DNA of 14,235 bases from Xanthomonas translucens pv. translucens DSM 18974 (lineage in GTDB: Bacteria > Pseudomonadota > Gammaproteobacteria > Xanthomonadales > Xanthomonadaceae): positions 1-14,235 of the forward strand of contig NZ_CAPJ01000541.1 in assembly GCF_000331775.1 (NCBI RefSeq), given 5' to 3'. The stretch's first letter is position 1; each line of letters opens with the position of its first letter. Below the pieces are notes generated by a model, which did not search any database, was not told where the DNA came from, and saw nothing but the letters and a program-made list of their open reading frames with translations. The translations under genes and the position numbers were made by a program. Shown in pieces: positions 1 to 7,262 of this stretch.

Positions 1-1166
1 ATCGCGCCGCCGACCAGGAACGACTGCAACGGCGCAGCCTGCGCCGCCGCCAGCAGGCCCAGGCTGCGCAGCGGGCGCAGCAGCAGCGCGGGATTGGCGG
101 TCAGCCGCGCCAGGCCGCCGGAGAAGGTCACGGTGCGCTGCCGGTCCTGCTCGCGGCGCTGCGCGTAGTGCTGCAGCAACGCCGGCGCGCCCGGATCGGC
201 ACGGTCGCGCTCGATCAGTTCGGCCAGGGTCAGCGCATCGCGCAGGCCCAGGTTGAAACCCTGCGCACCCAGCGGGTGCAGGGTCTGCGCGGCGTTGCCG
301 AGCAGCACCGCACGCGCGTCGGTCAAGCGCCCGGCCAGCACCTGCACGATCGGATAGGCGCTGCGCTCGCCGCTGCCCAGCAGGCGGCCGACGCGCCAGC
401 CCAGCGCCTCCTGCAGGCGCTGCAGCCAGGCGGCCTCGTCGAGCGCAGCCACAACGTCGGCCTGTTCGGCGGCGACCGCGTGGATCGCGCCGTAATGGCG
501 GTCGCCGCGCGGCAGCAGCGCGGTCGGGCCGTCGTCGCGGAACCGCTCGTAGGCGGTGCCGTCGGGCTGGCGGCTGCCGCGCACCCGCGCCACGAACAGG
601 GTCTGGCGGAAATCGTGGCGCTGGGCATCGATGCCCAGCGCAGCGCGCACCGGGCTGGCGCTGCCGTCAGCCCCGACCAGCAGGCGCGCCTGCAGCACCT
701 CGGTCGCGCCGTCCTGGGCGATGCGCACGCTGCGCAGCGCTGCATCCTCGCCGGCCTCCAGCGCCAGGAACTGCGCCGGCCGGTAACGGCTGACATGGTT
801 CGCTTCGGCCAGCCGCGCCTCCAGCGCCTCGCCGAAATCGCGCGCCACCACCACCTGCCCGAACGCCTCGCGCCCATAGTCGGCCGCCTCCAGCCGCACC
901 CGGCCGAAGTCGCCTTCACGGCTGACATGGATGCGCCGGATCGGTCCGGTCGGCGTGCGCAGCCGCTGCATCACCCCCAGCGCGCCCAGTGCGTTGACCG
1001 TGGCCGCGGCGAAGCTGAGATTGCGCTGGTCGAACACCGGTGGCAGCGCGCCGGGCGGCGCGGCCTCGACCAGGCCCACGTCCACGCCCAGGCGGTCCAG
1101 CGCGATGGCCAGGCTGGCGCCGACCAGGCCGCCGCCGACGATCACTACCTCATGTCGTTTGCTCAT
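1..1166 (-). CDS. ubiH: UbiH, FAD-dependent ubiquinone-biosynthesis hydroxylase (3' end missing)
   Basis: Read on the minus strand from ATG at 1166-1164, 388 codons are open to the left edge, so only about the last 10-20 residues are missing compared with the usual ~400 aa. The N-terminus has the Rossmann FAD motif GGGLVGASLA (residues 11-20). The middle has the LVGADGS motif of aromatic hydroxylases. Near residues 300-320 comes the second FAD motif, GNAAQTLHPLGAQGFNLGLRD. The AQTLHP form with Gln fits UbiH better than UbiF or UbiI, which usually have His there. The family hydroxylates the ring of the polyprenyl-phenol precursor during aerobic ubiquinone synthesis, at the inner membrane with other Ubi proteins. 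The usual order in the second motif is AGQGFNLG; here it is GAQGFNLG. The gene is divergent from the membrane-protein gene at 1328. UbiI/VisC remains a less likely alternative. Confidence 0.9.
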   Translation of the reverse strand, partial: MSKRHEVVIVGGGLVGASLAIALDRLGVDVGLVEAAPPGALPPVFDQRNLSFAAATVNALGALGVMQRLRTPTGPIRRIHVSREGDFGRVRLEAADYGREAFGQVVVARDFGEALEARLAEANHVSRYRPAQFLALEAGEDAALRSVRIAQDGATEVLQARLLVGADGSASPVRAALGIDAQRHDFRQTLFVARVRGSRQPDGTAYERFRDDGPTALLPRGDRHYGAIHAVAAEQADVVAALDEAAWLQRLQEALGWRVGRLLGSGERSAYPIVQVLAGRLTDARAVLLGNAAQTLHPLGAQGFNLGLRDALTLAELIERDRADPGAPALLQHYAQRREQDRQRTVTFSGGLARLTANPALLLRPLRSLGLLAAAQAAPLQSFLVGGA

Positions 1167-1172
1167 GCGGCC

Positions 1173-1178
1173 ATGATA
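1173..1178 (-). promoter_or_regulatory. Possible -10 box for ubiH (leaderless spacing)
   Basis: On the minus strand the hexamer TATCAT ends seven bases before the A of the ubiH ATG, so transcription would begin at or next to the start codon. No clear -35 is visible; the best fit about 16 nt upstream is CCGACG. No Shine-Dalgarno sequence is seen. This is inference from spacing alone. Confidence 0.3.
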
Positions 1179-1238
1179 CGACCGGCACCCGAATCGTCGG
1201 TGATCGGACCGCACGGTTCGCAGCTGCGCGTGGTCGCA

Positions 1239-1256
1239 CCCCGGCGCGCGCCGGGG
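1239..1256. repeat. Perfect 18-bp palindrome in the divergent ubiH / membrane-protein gap
   Basis: CCCCGGCGC followed directly by GCGCCGGGG makes an uninterrupted two-fold symmetric site between the two divergent genes (gap 1167-1327). It could be an operator or a cruciform or hairpin, or may be chance in GC-rich DNA. It lies about 35 bp upstream of the putative -10 box of the plus-strand gene. Confidence 0.35.
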
Positions 1257-1291
1257 CCGGGCCGGCTCACTCCGCGGCGCCTTGCTTCCAG

Positions 1292-1297
1292 TAGAAT
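1292..1297 (+). promoter_or_regulatory. Possible -10 box for the 1328 operon
   Basis: TAGAAT lies 30 bases before the ATG at 1328 and resembles a sigma-70 -10 box. No convincing -35 hexamer sits at 16-18 bp. I looked for a cobalamin riboswitch between here and the start because of the downstream gene and saw none. Confidence 0.3.
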
Positions 1298-1327
1298 CGG
1301 CCATCTCTGCACCGGTGCCCGCCCGCC

Positions 1328-1912
1328 ATGACCGCTTCCCGTCACCGCCTCCCCGCCCTGCTCCTGCTGGCAGCGCTGCTGGCCGCGACCCGCATCAACC
1401 ACTTCGGCGCGATCCCGGATGCCTCATGGGCGGTGTTCTTCATCGGCGGCTTCTACCTGCGCAGCTGGACCCGCTGGGCGTTCCCGCTGCTGATGGGGCT
1501 GGCAGTGCTGGTCGATTACCTGGTGATCCGCGGCCAGGGCCTGGACTTCTGGCAGCACTACTGCGTGTCGCCGGCGTACTGGTGCCTGCTCCCGGCCTAC
1601 TTCGCGCTGTGGGCGGGCGGCAGCTGGCTGGCGCCGCGCTACCGCGGCGCCGACTGGCGCGCGCTGGGACTGACCGCGGCCAGCCTGGTGGTGGCGGTGG
1701 CGGTATGCCACCTGATCGCGCAGGGCAGCTTCTACTGGGTCAGCCGCAGCGTGCCCAATCCGACCCTCGCCGGCTGGTGGCAGAACTACAGCGACTGGCT
1801 GCTGCCGTACCTGAGCAGCGCGGCGCTGTACACCGCGCTGGCCGCGGCGATCCAGGTCGGTGTCGAGCAGATGGCGCGGCTGGGCCAGCGCGGCCAGCCG
1901 GCCGGCCACTGA
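1328..1912 (+). CDS. Multi-pass membrane protein next to a cobalamin adenosyltransferase
   Basis: This 194-aa protein is mostly hydrophobic, with about five or six candidate membrane spans: roughly residues 8-22, 33-45, 50-67, 82-98, 112-131 and 157-178. A short basic N-terminus (RHR) and a hydrophilic tail flank them. It has no signal peptidase site or enzymatic motif I recognise. The segment from residue 22 (RINHFGAIPDASWAVFFIGG) recalls small S-component-like membrane proteins (the putative-transporter type once listed as DUF6580), but I cannot confirm that. The stop is 21 nt before the adenosyltransferase start, so the two are probably co-transcribed. That makes uptake of cobalt or a corrinoid a reasonable guess, not a demonstrated role. 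The start was chosen because it is the first ATG before the hydrophobic stretch. Confidence 0.8.
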   Translation: MTASRHRLPALLLLAALLAATRINHFGAIPDASWAVFFIGGFYLRSWTRWAFPLLMGLAVLVDYLVIRGQGLDFWQHYCVSPAYWCLLPAYFALWAGGSWLAPRYRGADWRALGLTAASLVVAVAVCHLIAQGSFYWVSRSVPNPTLAGWWQNYSDWLLPYLSSAALYTALAAAIQVGVEQMARLGQRGQPAGH

Positions 1913-1933
1913 GCCAAGGCCTGGCAGCCGGCG

Positions 1934-2488
1934 ATGGGCAACCGTCTCTCCAAGATCTACACCCGCACCGGCGACGACGGCAGCACCGGCCTGGGCGACG
2001 GCAACCGGGTCGGCAAGGACTCGGCACGGGTGGCTGCCTACGGCACCGTCGACGAGGCCAATTCGGCGATCGGCGTGGTCCTGGCCTGTGCGCTGGCCGA
2101 CGACGTGCGCCACCTGCTGACCGCGATCCAGCACCAGTTGTTCGACCTCGGCGGCGAGCTGTGCATCCCAGGCCATGCGGCGATCCACGCCGCCGACATC
2201 GATGCGCTAGAGCAGCATCTGGACCGCTACAACGACACCCTGCCCGCACTGCAGGACTTCATCCTGCCGGCTGGCGGCGAAGCCGCGGCGCGCTGTCACC
2301 TGGCGCGCACCATCGTGCGCCGCGCCGAGCGCGAGACGGTGGCGCTGTCGCGCCAGGACGCGGTACGGCCGGAGGCGATCCACTACCTCAACCGCCTGTC
2401 CGATCTGCTGTTCGTGCTGGCGCGGGTGCTGGCCCGGGCCGATGGCCAGGGCGAAGTGCTGTGGCGCCACGACCGCCGCCAGGCCTGA
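1934..2488 (+). CDS. pduO: PduO-type cob(I)alamin adenosyltransferase
   Basis: The 184-aa product has the hallmarks of the PduO/MMAB family. An N-terminal ATP-binding segment begins TRTGDDGSTGLGDGNRVGKDS (residues 10-30). AYGTVDEANSAIG follows at 35-47, LPAGGEAAARCHLARTIVRRAER at 111-133 with the conserved Arg residues, and YLNRLSDLLFVLAR at 151-164. The family moves the adenosyl group from ATP to the cobalt of reduced corrinoid, making coenzyme B12; it acts in the cytoplasm as a trimeric helical bundle. Length is typical. The ATG at 1934 has only a weak upstream AAGG. It follows the membrane-protein gene by 21 nt and precedes the deacetylase-fold gene by 34 nt. No B12 synthesis genes are visible, so it may serve imported corrinoid. 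Confidence 0.93.
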   Translation: MGNRLSKIYTRTGDDGSTGLGDGNRVGKDSARVAAYGTVDEANSAIGVVLACALADDVRHLLTAIQHQLFDLGGELCIPGHAAIHAADIDALEQHLDRYNDTLPALQDFILPAGGEAAARCHLARTIVRRAERETVALSRQDAVRPEAIHYLNRLSDLLFVLARVLARADGQGEVLWRHDRRQA

Positions 2489-2522
2489 GCGGCCGCGGCA
2501 ACGCGCGCAGCGGACGGCCTGC

Positions 2523-3428
2523 ATGCTGATCTATACCCATCCCGCGTGCCTGGGCCATGAGCCCGGCCCGGAGCATCCGGAGCGGCCGGAACGCCTGCAG
2601 GCCGTCACCACGGCGCTGCGCGAGGCCTTTCCCGACCTGGAATGGCGCGAGGCGCCGCTGGCCAAGCTCGGCGACCTGGCCCGGGTCCACGAGCGCGAGC
2701 TGATCGACAGCGTCCTGGCCGACATCGACGGCAAGCGCGTGCTCGACGTGGACACAGCGCTCTCGCCCGGCTCGCGCGCCGCTGCGTTGCGCGCCGCCGG
2801 CGCCGGCCTGGCCGCGGTGGACGCGGTGCTGCATGGCGCCACCGACACCGCCTTCTGCGCGGTACGCCCGCCCGGCCACCACGCCACCGCCACCACCGCG
2901 ATGGGCTTCTGCCTGTTCAACAACATCGCCGTGGCAGCCGCCCACGCCCGCGATACGCACGGCCTGGAACGCATCGCCATCGTCGATTTCGATGTGCATC
3001 ACGGCAACGGCACCCAGGCCATTTTCGAGCGCGACCCGCGGGTGCAGTACCTCAGCACCCACCAGTCCGGGCTGTTCCCCAACTCGGGCGGGATCCACGA
3101 CCGCGGCGTCGGCAACCTGCACAACGCGCTGTTGCCGCCGGGCAGCGGCGGCTTCCGCTTCCGCAACACCTGGGCCGATCAGATGCTGCCGCTGCTGGAC
3201 GCGTTCAAACCGCAATTGCTGCTGATCTCGGCCGGCTTCGACGCGCACATGCGCGACCCGCTGGCCGACCTGATGCTGGAAACCGAGGACTTCGCCTGGC
3301 TCACCGCCGAGCTGCGCGCGCTGGCGCAACGGCATGCGCGCGGCCGCGTGATATCGCTGCTGGAAGGCGGCTACGACCTGCAGGCGCTGCGCGAATGCAG
3401 CGTCGCCCACGTCGACGCGCTGCGCTGA
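2523..3428 (+). CDS. Histone-deacetylase-family (class II / AcuC-like) amidohydrolase
   Basis: This 301-aa protein carries the full arginase-deacetylase active site. RPPGHHA has the two catalytic His (119-120). GFCLFNNIAVAA lies at 128-139. IVDFDVHHGNGTQ supplies zinc ligands Asp157 and His159. SAGFDAH supplies the third ligand, Asp240. LEGGYD carries Tyr284. No key residue is missing. In bacteria such enzymes remove acyl groups from acetyl-lysine, acetylpolyamines or similar amides; the substrate here cannot be told from sequence. The start is the ATG at 2523, since residues before it overlap the adenosyltransferase and are not family-like. It is the last gene of the 1328-3428 cluster. The link to corrinoid metabolism is positional only. 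Confidence 0.9.
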   Translation: MLIYTHPACLGHEPGPEHPERPERLQAVTTALREAFPDLEWREAPLAKLGDLARVHERELIDSVLADIDGKRVLDVDTALSPGSRAAALRAAGAGLAAVDAVLHGATDTAFCAVRPPGHHATATTAMGFCLFNNIAVAAAHARDTHGLERIAIVDFDVHHGNGTQAIFERDPRVQYLSTHQSGLFPNSGGIHDRGVGNLHNALLPPGSGGFRFRNTWADQMLPLLDAFKPQLLLISAGFDAHMRDPLADLMLETEDFAWLTAELRALAQRHARGRVISLLEGGYDLQALRECSVAHVDALR

Positions 3429-3451
3429 GCACAGCCCGAGCGGATGAACCC

Positions 3452-3471
3452 CGTCCCCCGCCCCGGGGACG
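3452..3471 (+). terminator. Hairpin after the deacetylase-fold gene, possible terminator
   Basis: CGTCCCC (3452-3458) and GGGGACG (3465-3471) form a perfect 7-bp GC-rich stem with a 6-nt loop, 23 nt after the stop at 3428. Only two T's follow directly, so intrinsic termination would be weak. It may be a partial terminator or an mRNA-stabilising structure ahead of lptD. Confidence 0.35.
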
Positions 3472-3477
3472 CCTTCA

Positions 3478-3503
3478 TTGCCCCCATGCATGGGATGGGG
3501 CAA
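3478..3503. repeat. Nested inverted repeats upstream of lptD
   Basis: TTGCCCC (3478-3484) and GGGGCAA (3497-3503) are inverted around a 12-nt centre. Inside it the 12-bp palindrome CCCATGCATGGG (3483-3494) overlaps the left arm, so two mutually exclusive hairpins are possible. The site lies 35-60 bp before the chosen lptD start. It could be an operator or a leader structure; no regulator is identifiable. Confidence 0.4.
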
Positions 3504-3537
3504 GCTAGCGGTCGTTTTAGCCCGATACCTGACGCGC

Positions 3538-5883
3538 GTGCGCCGAGCCCTCCGCCTGCTACCCCTTCCGTTCAGTATCGCCCTCTGCCTGCCGGCGATG
3601 GCGGCCGAGAAGCCGCCCAACTGGGGCCTGTGCCCGACCCCGGACGTGCTGCCCAAGTTCGACGATGCGCCCAAGGTCGATCCGAAGATGGCCGCGCTCC
3701 GCGACCAGCAGCCGACCGATATCGTCGGCGACAAGCTGTCCGGCACGACCACGCTGCCCAACTACGACGGCAACGTCGCGCTCAAGCGCGGCGACCAGTT
3801 CATGGGTACGGACAGCCTGCGCGTGGACACGGAAACCGGCAATTACATCGCCGAAGGCCACGTGCGCTACCAGGATTCGTCGATCCGCATGGTCGCCGAC
3901 CGCGCCGAAGGCAACCAGGACACCGACACCCACAAGATCACCAACATCCGCTACCAGCTGATCGAGCGCCGCGGCAACGGCAAGGCCGACTCGGTCGACC
4001 TGCAAGGCGCGCTGGGGCAGATGCACCGCTCCACCTACACCACCTGCGATCCGTCGCAGCCGGTATGGGAGCTGCATGCGCCGGAGATCGACGTCGACAA
4101 CGACGAGGGCTTCGGCACCGCGCGCAACGCGGTCCTGAAGATCTACAACGTGCCGATCCTGTACGCGCCCTGGTTCAAGTTCCCGATCGACGATCGACGC
4201 AGCAGCGGCTTCCTGTTCCCGGCCATCGGCCTGTCCGGGCGCAACGGCTTCGACTACATGCAGCCGTACTACCTGAACCTGGCGCCGAACTACGACGCCA
4301 CTTTGTATCCGCGCTACATGAGCTCGCGCGGCTTCATGCTGGGCAGCGAATTCCGCTATCTGTACGACGGCGGCAAGGGCGAGATCCAGTCAACGTACAT
4401 GCCGAACGACCGGTTGCGCGACAAGGACCGCGGCAAGTTCGAATACCAGGGTTACCACAACCTGGATTCGCACTGGCAGGCGCGCGCTTCGGTGGCCTGG
4501 GTCAGCGACGAGCGCTATACGGAGGACTTCTCCAGACGCCTGCTCGGCAACTCGGTGTCCAACCTGCAGAGCACGGTCGGCGTCTACGGCACCGGCGAGA
4601 CCTGGACCGGCGGCCTGATGGCCGACCGCTGGCAGCTGACCGACTACACCCTGACCGAGGATGCGCTGCCGTACAACCGCCAGCCGCGCGCCTTCTTCAA
4701 CTGGGACCAGTCCTTCGGCAACTACTTCGAGGCCGGCCTGTATAGCGAAGCGGTGCGCTTCGTGCACGACGACGTGCATGCCAAGGACGCGCTGTTCGCG
4801 CGTACCGGCATGACCACCGACAAGCCCGGCGGCACCCGCCTGGATCTCAAGCCCTATCTGTCGATGCCGCTGGCCGGCGCCGCCTGGTTCCTCAAGCCGA
4901 CCGTGGCCTGGCGTTACACCGCCTACCAGCTGGACAAGGACCTGGCCGCCACGCTCGGCGGCGATACCTCGCCCACGCGCAGCCTGCCGATCACCACCGT
5001 CGATGCCGGCCTGTACTTCGACCGCGACGCCACGTTCGGCGACACCAGCTACCTGCAGACCCTGGAACCGCGGCTGTTCTATCTGTACACGCCGTACCGC
5101 AACCAGGACGACCTGCCGATCTTCGACACGCGCGAATTCACCTTCAGCTGGGGCCAGCTGTTCCGCGATTCGCGCTATACCGGTGCCGATCGCCAGAACG
5201 ACGCCAACCAGATGACGCTGGCGCTGAGCTCGCGCCTGCTGCGCCAGGACGACGGCAAGGAAAAGCTGTCGGTCAGCCTCGGTCAGATCCTGTATTTCAA
5301 TGACTCCCTGGTCAGCCTGCCCGGCAGCAACACCAGCATCCAGCAGGGCAAGTCGGCATGGATCGCCGACGCCAACTACATGCTCAACGACCGCTGGACG
5401 ATGGGCGCCACCTACCAGTGGGATCCCAAGTACCGGCGCAAGGACCTGGCCAGCTTCCGCACCCGTTACCTGCTGCCCGGCGACGGCATCATCAACGTCA
5501 GCTATCGCTTCCGCCGCGACCTGCTGGAGCAGACCGACGTGTCGGTGCTGTACCCGATCAACCCGACCTGGAGCCTGGTCGGCCGCCACTACTACTCGCT
5601 GCAAGACAGCAAGCCGCTGGAAATCATTGCCGGCGTGCAATGGGACAGCTGCTGCCTGGCCGTGCGCGCACTGGCGCGGCGCTATGTGCGCAACCGCGAA
5701 GGCGATCTGGACACCGCGTTCCAGGTCGAGTTCGTGCTGAAGGGACTCTCCTCGCTTGGCCAGGACACGGACCGCGTTCTGCGCCGTGCTATTCTCGGCT
5801 ACAACCGCGACGACCTGTACTTGGTCCCGCCCAGCAACACCACGAGCGATCCGGACGCTTACGATCCGAACCTGATTCCATGA
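3538..5883 (+). CDS. lptD: LptD, outer-membrane LPS assembly beta-barrel
   Basis: The 781-aa product inserts lipopolysaccharide into the outer leaflet of the outer membrane together with LptE. From GTG at 3538 it starts with a clear signal peptide (MRRALRLLPLPFSIAL..., probable cut after AMAA, residue ~23). An OstA-like periplasmic domain (about 55-190) and a long C-terminal barrel follow. Four cysteines match the two E. coli inter-domain disulfides: Cys32, Cys170 and the adjacent Cys705-Cys706 (WDSCCLAVRA). In-frame ATG 3490 and TTG 3478 are possible earlier starts, but they would put a long tail before the signal peptide; none has a good Shine-Dalgarno. The stop overlaps the surA start (ATGA). 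The SurA client relationship explains the neighbour. Length is close to the family norm of ~780 aa. Confidence 0.95.
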   Translation: MRRALRLLPLPFSIALCLPAMAAEKPPNWGLCPTPDVLPKFDDAPKVDPKMAALRDQQPTDIVGDKLSGTTTLPNYDGNVALKRGDQFMGTDSLRVDTETGNYIAEGHVRYQDSSIRMVADRAEGNQDTDTHKITNIRYQLIERRGNGKADSVDLQGALGQMHRSTYTTCDPSQPVWELHAPEIDVDNDEGFGTARNAVLKIYNVPILYAPWFKFPIDDRRSSGFLFPAIGLSGRNGFDYMQPYYLNLAPNYDATLYPRYMSSRGFMLGSEFRYLYDGGKGEIQSTYMPNDRLRDKDRGKFEYQGYHNLDSHWQARASVAWVSDERYTEDFSRRLLGNSVSNLQSTVGVYGTGETWTGGLMADRWQLTDYTLTEDALPYNRQPRAFFNWDQSFGNYFEAGLYSEAVRFVHDDVHAKDALFARTGMTTDKPGGTRLDLKPYLSMPLAGAAWFLKPTVAWRYTAYQLDKDLAATLGGDTSPTRSLPITTVDAGLYFDRDATFGDTSYLQTLEPRLFYLYTPYRNQDDLPIFDTREFTFSWGQLFRDSRYTGADRQNDANQMTLALSSRLLRQDDGKEKLSVSLGQILYFNDSLVSLPGSNTSIQQGKSAWIADANYMLNDRWTMGATYQWDPKYRRKDLASFRTRYLLPGDGIINVSYRFRRDLLEQTDVSVLYPINPTWSLVGRHYYSLQDSKPLEIIAGVQWDSCCLAVRALARRYVRNREGDLDTAFQVEFVLKGLSSLGQDTDRVLRRAILGYNRDDLYLVPPSNTTSDPDAYDPNLIP

Positions 5884-7259
5884 CCAATACCCTTTCTGTG
5901 TTCCTCGCCACCTTGCTGGCGATCGCTGGCGTGTCCGCTCCGGCCGCCGCGCAACAAACCCAACCGCTGGACCGCATCGCTGCGGTCGTCGACGAGGATG
6001 TCGTGCTGCAGAGCGAACTGGATCGTGCCGTTCGCAACGTGAAGGCGCAGTATGCCGGCCGCGAAGCGCAGCTGCCGCCGGACAACGTGCTGCAACGCCA
6101 GGTGCTCGAGCGCCTGGTGCTGGTCAAGCTGCAGGTGGCGCGCGCCAACAGCACCGGCATCCGCGTCGGCGACGACGAACTGAACCGCGCCATCGGCAGC
6201 ATCGCCCAGCAGAACGGCACCGACGTGGACGGCCTGCGCAAGAAGCTCGCCGCCGACGGCATGGCGTTCGACGACTTCCGCAACTCGGTGCGCGACGAGA
6301 TCACCGTGCAGCGCCTGCGCCAGAGTTTCGCGCAGAGCCGCATCAACGTCAGCGAGAGCGAAGTGGACGCGGCGCTGGCGCAACAGGCCACCACCGGCGC
6401 CCAGTACCACCTGGCGCACATCCTGGTCGGCCTGCCGGAAGGCGCCACCGCCGACCAGATCAAGACCGGGCAGGGCAAGATCGACGGGGTCAAGAGCCTG
6501 ATCGACAAGGGCGAGATCGATTTCAGCGCGGCCGCGGTGCGCTATTCCGACAGCCCCAACGCGCTGGAAGGCGGCGACCTGGGCTGGCGCAGCCTGGATG
6601 AGATCCCCAACGCCTTCGCGCAGCTGATCCGCGACATGAAGCCGGGCCAGGTCGCCGGCCCGCTGCGTGGCCCCAGCGGCTTCCAGCTGCTGAAGCTGGT
6701 CGAGATCCGCGACGCCTCGGCCAACCCGGAAAAGAAGACGGTCACCGAGTACCACGCCCGCCACATCCTGATCCGGGTCAACGAAGCGCAGCCCGACGCC
6801 GCCGCCAAGGCCAAGATCGAGACCCTGCGCGCGCGCATCGCCGGCGGCGCCGACTTCCAGGCCGTGGCCAAGGAGTCCTCCGACGACGCCAACAGCCGTG
6901 GCCAGGGCGGCGACCTGGGCTGGTTCCCGGTCGACGCGTTCGGCCCGGACTTCGGCCACCAGATCGAAGGCCTGAGCGACAACCAGATCTCGCAGCCGTT
7001 CCGCACCGAGGCCGGCTGGCACATCGTGCAGCGCGTGGCCACGCGCCAGACCGACGTGACCAGCGACAGCCAGCGCGCCCAGGTCCGCGAGACCATCGGC
7101 CGCCGCAAGCTGGAAGAAGAGTACAACCGCTTCTTGCAGGAGATGCGCGGCGAAGCCTATGTGAACCTGCGCGTCGGCGGTGCCGAGAGCGCCGCTGCGC
7201 CTGCGGCCGACGCCACCGCGCCGGCTGCACCCCCGGCACCGGCCGCCGCCAAGAAGTAA
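5880..7259 (+). CDS. surA: SurA, periplasmic chaperone / peptidyl-prolyl isomerase
   Basis: The 459-aa product escorts unfolded outer-membrane proteins, including LptD, across the periplasm. It has a signal peptide (probable cut after APAAA, residue 24). The SurA N-terminal chaperone domain begins LDRIAAVVDEDVVLQSELD (30-48). A first parvulin domain starts YHLAHILV (176-183) and contains GGDLGWRSLDEIP. A second starts YHARHILI (291-298) and contains GGDLGWFPVDAFGPDF. The C-terminal helix lies near 396-420. A tail of about 27 residues rich in Ala and Pro, ending in KK, extends past the usual end and is probably disordered. The ATG overlaps the lptD TGA by 4 nt, implying translational coupling. 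The next gene begins 3 nt after the stop. Confidence 0.95.
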   Translation: MTNTLSVFLATLLAIAGVSAPAAAQQTQPLDRIAAVVDEDVVLQSELDRAVRNVKAQYAGREAQLPPDNVLQRQVLERLVLVKLQVARANSTGIRVGDDELNRAIGSIAQQNGTDVDGLRKKLAADGMAFDDFRNSVRDEITVQRLRQSFAQSRINVSESEVDAALAQQATTGAQYHLAHILVGLPEGATADQIKTGQGKIDGVKSLIDKGEIDFSAAAVRYSDSPNALEGGDLGWRSLDEIPNAFAQLIRDMKPGQVAGPLRGPSGFQLLKLVEIRDASANPEKKTVTEYHARHILIRVNEAQPDAAAKAKIETLRARIAGGADFQAVAKESSDDANSRGQGGDLGWFPVDAFGPDFGHQIEGLSDNQISQPFRTEAGWHIVQRVATRQTDVTSDSQRAQVRETIGRRKLEEEYNRFLQEMRGEAYVNLRVGGAESAAAPAADATAPAAPPAPAAAKK

Positions 7260-7262
7260 GCC

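Noticed and set aside
1167..1327. Cobalamin riboswitch ahead of the B12-related cluster
   Set aside because: I looked for the conserved B12-box and its stems in this gap and found only a GC palindrome; 160 bp is also tight for the full structure.
168..1331. Long plus-strand open frame of 387 codons opposite ubiH
   Set aside because: It is an antisense shadow of ubiH in GC-rich DNA: Arg/Ala/Gln-rich, no family motif, whereas the minus strand reads as a clear FAD hydroxylase.
2442..2522. Earlier in-frame ATG for the deacetylase-fold gene
   Set aside because: The 27 extra residues overlap the adenosyltransferase and are not family-like; the ATG at 2523 gives the usual N-terminus.
2388..3761. 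457-codon minus-strand frame opposite the deacetylase-fold gene
   Set aside because: The sense strand has an intact zinc active site; the antisense frame crosses two genes and an intergenic hairpin without any motif.
4390..5640. 416-codon minus-strand open frame inside lptD
   Set aside because: The plus strand is a convincing LptD barrel with conserved cysteines; the antisense product has no recognisable features.
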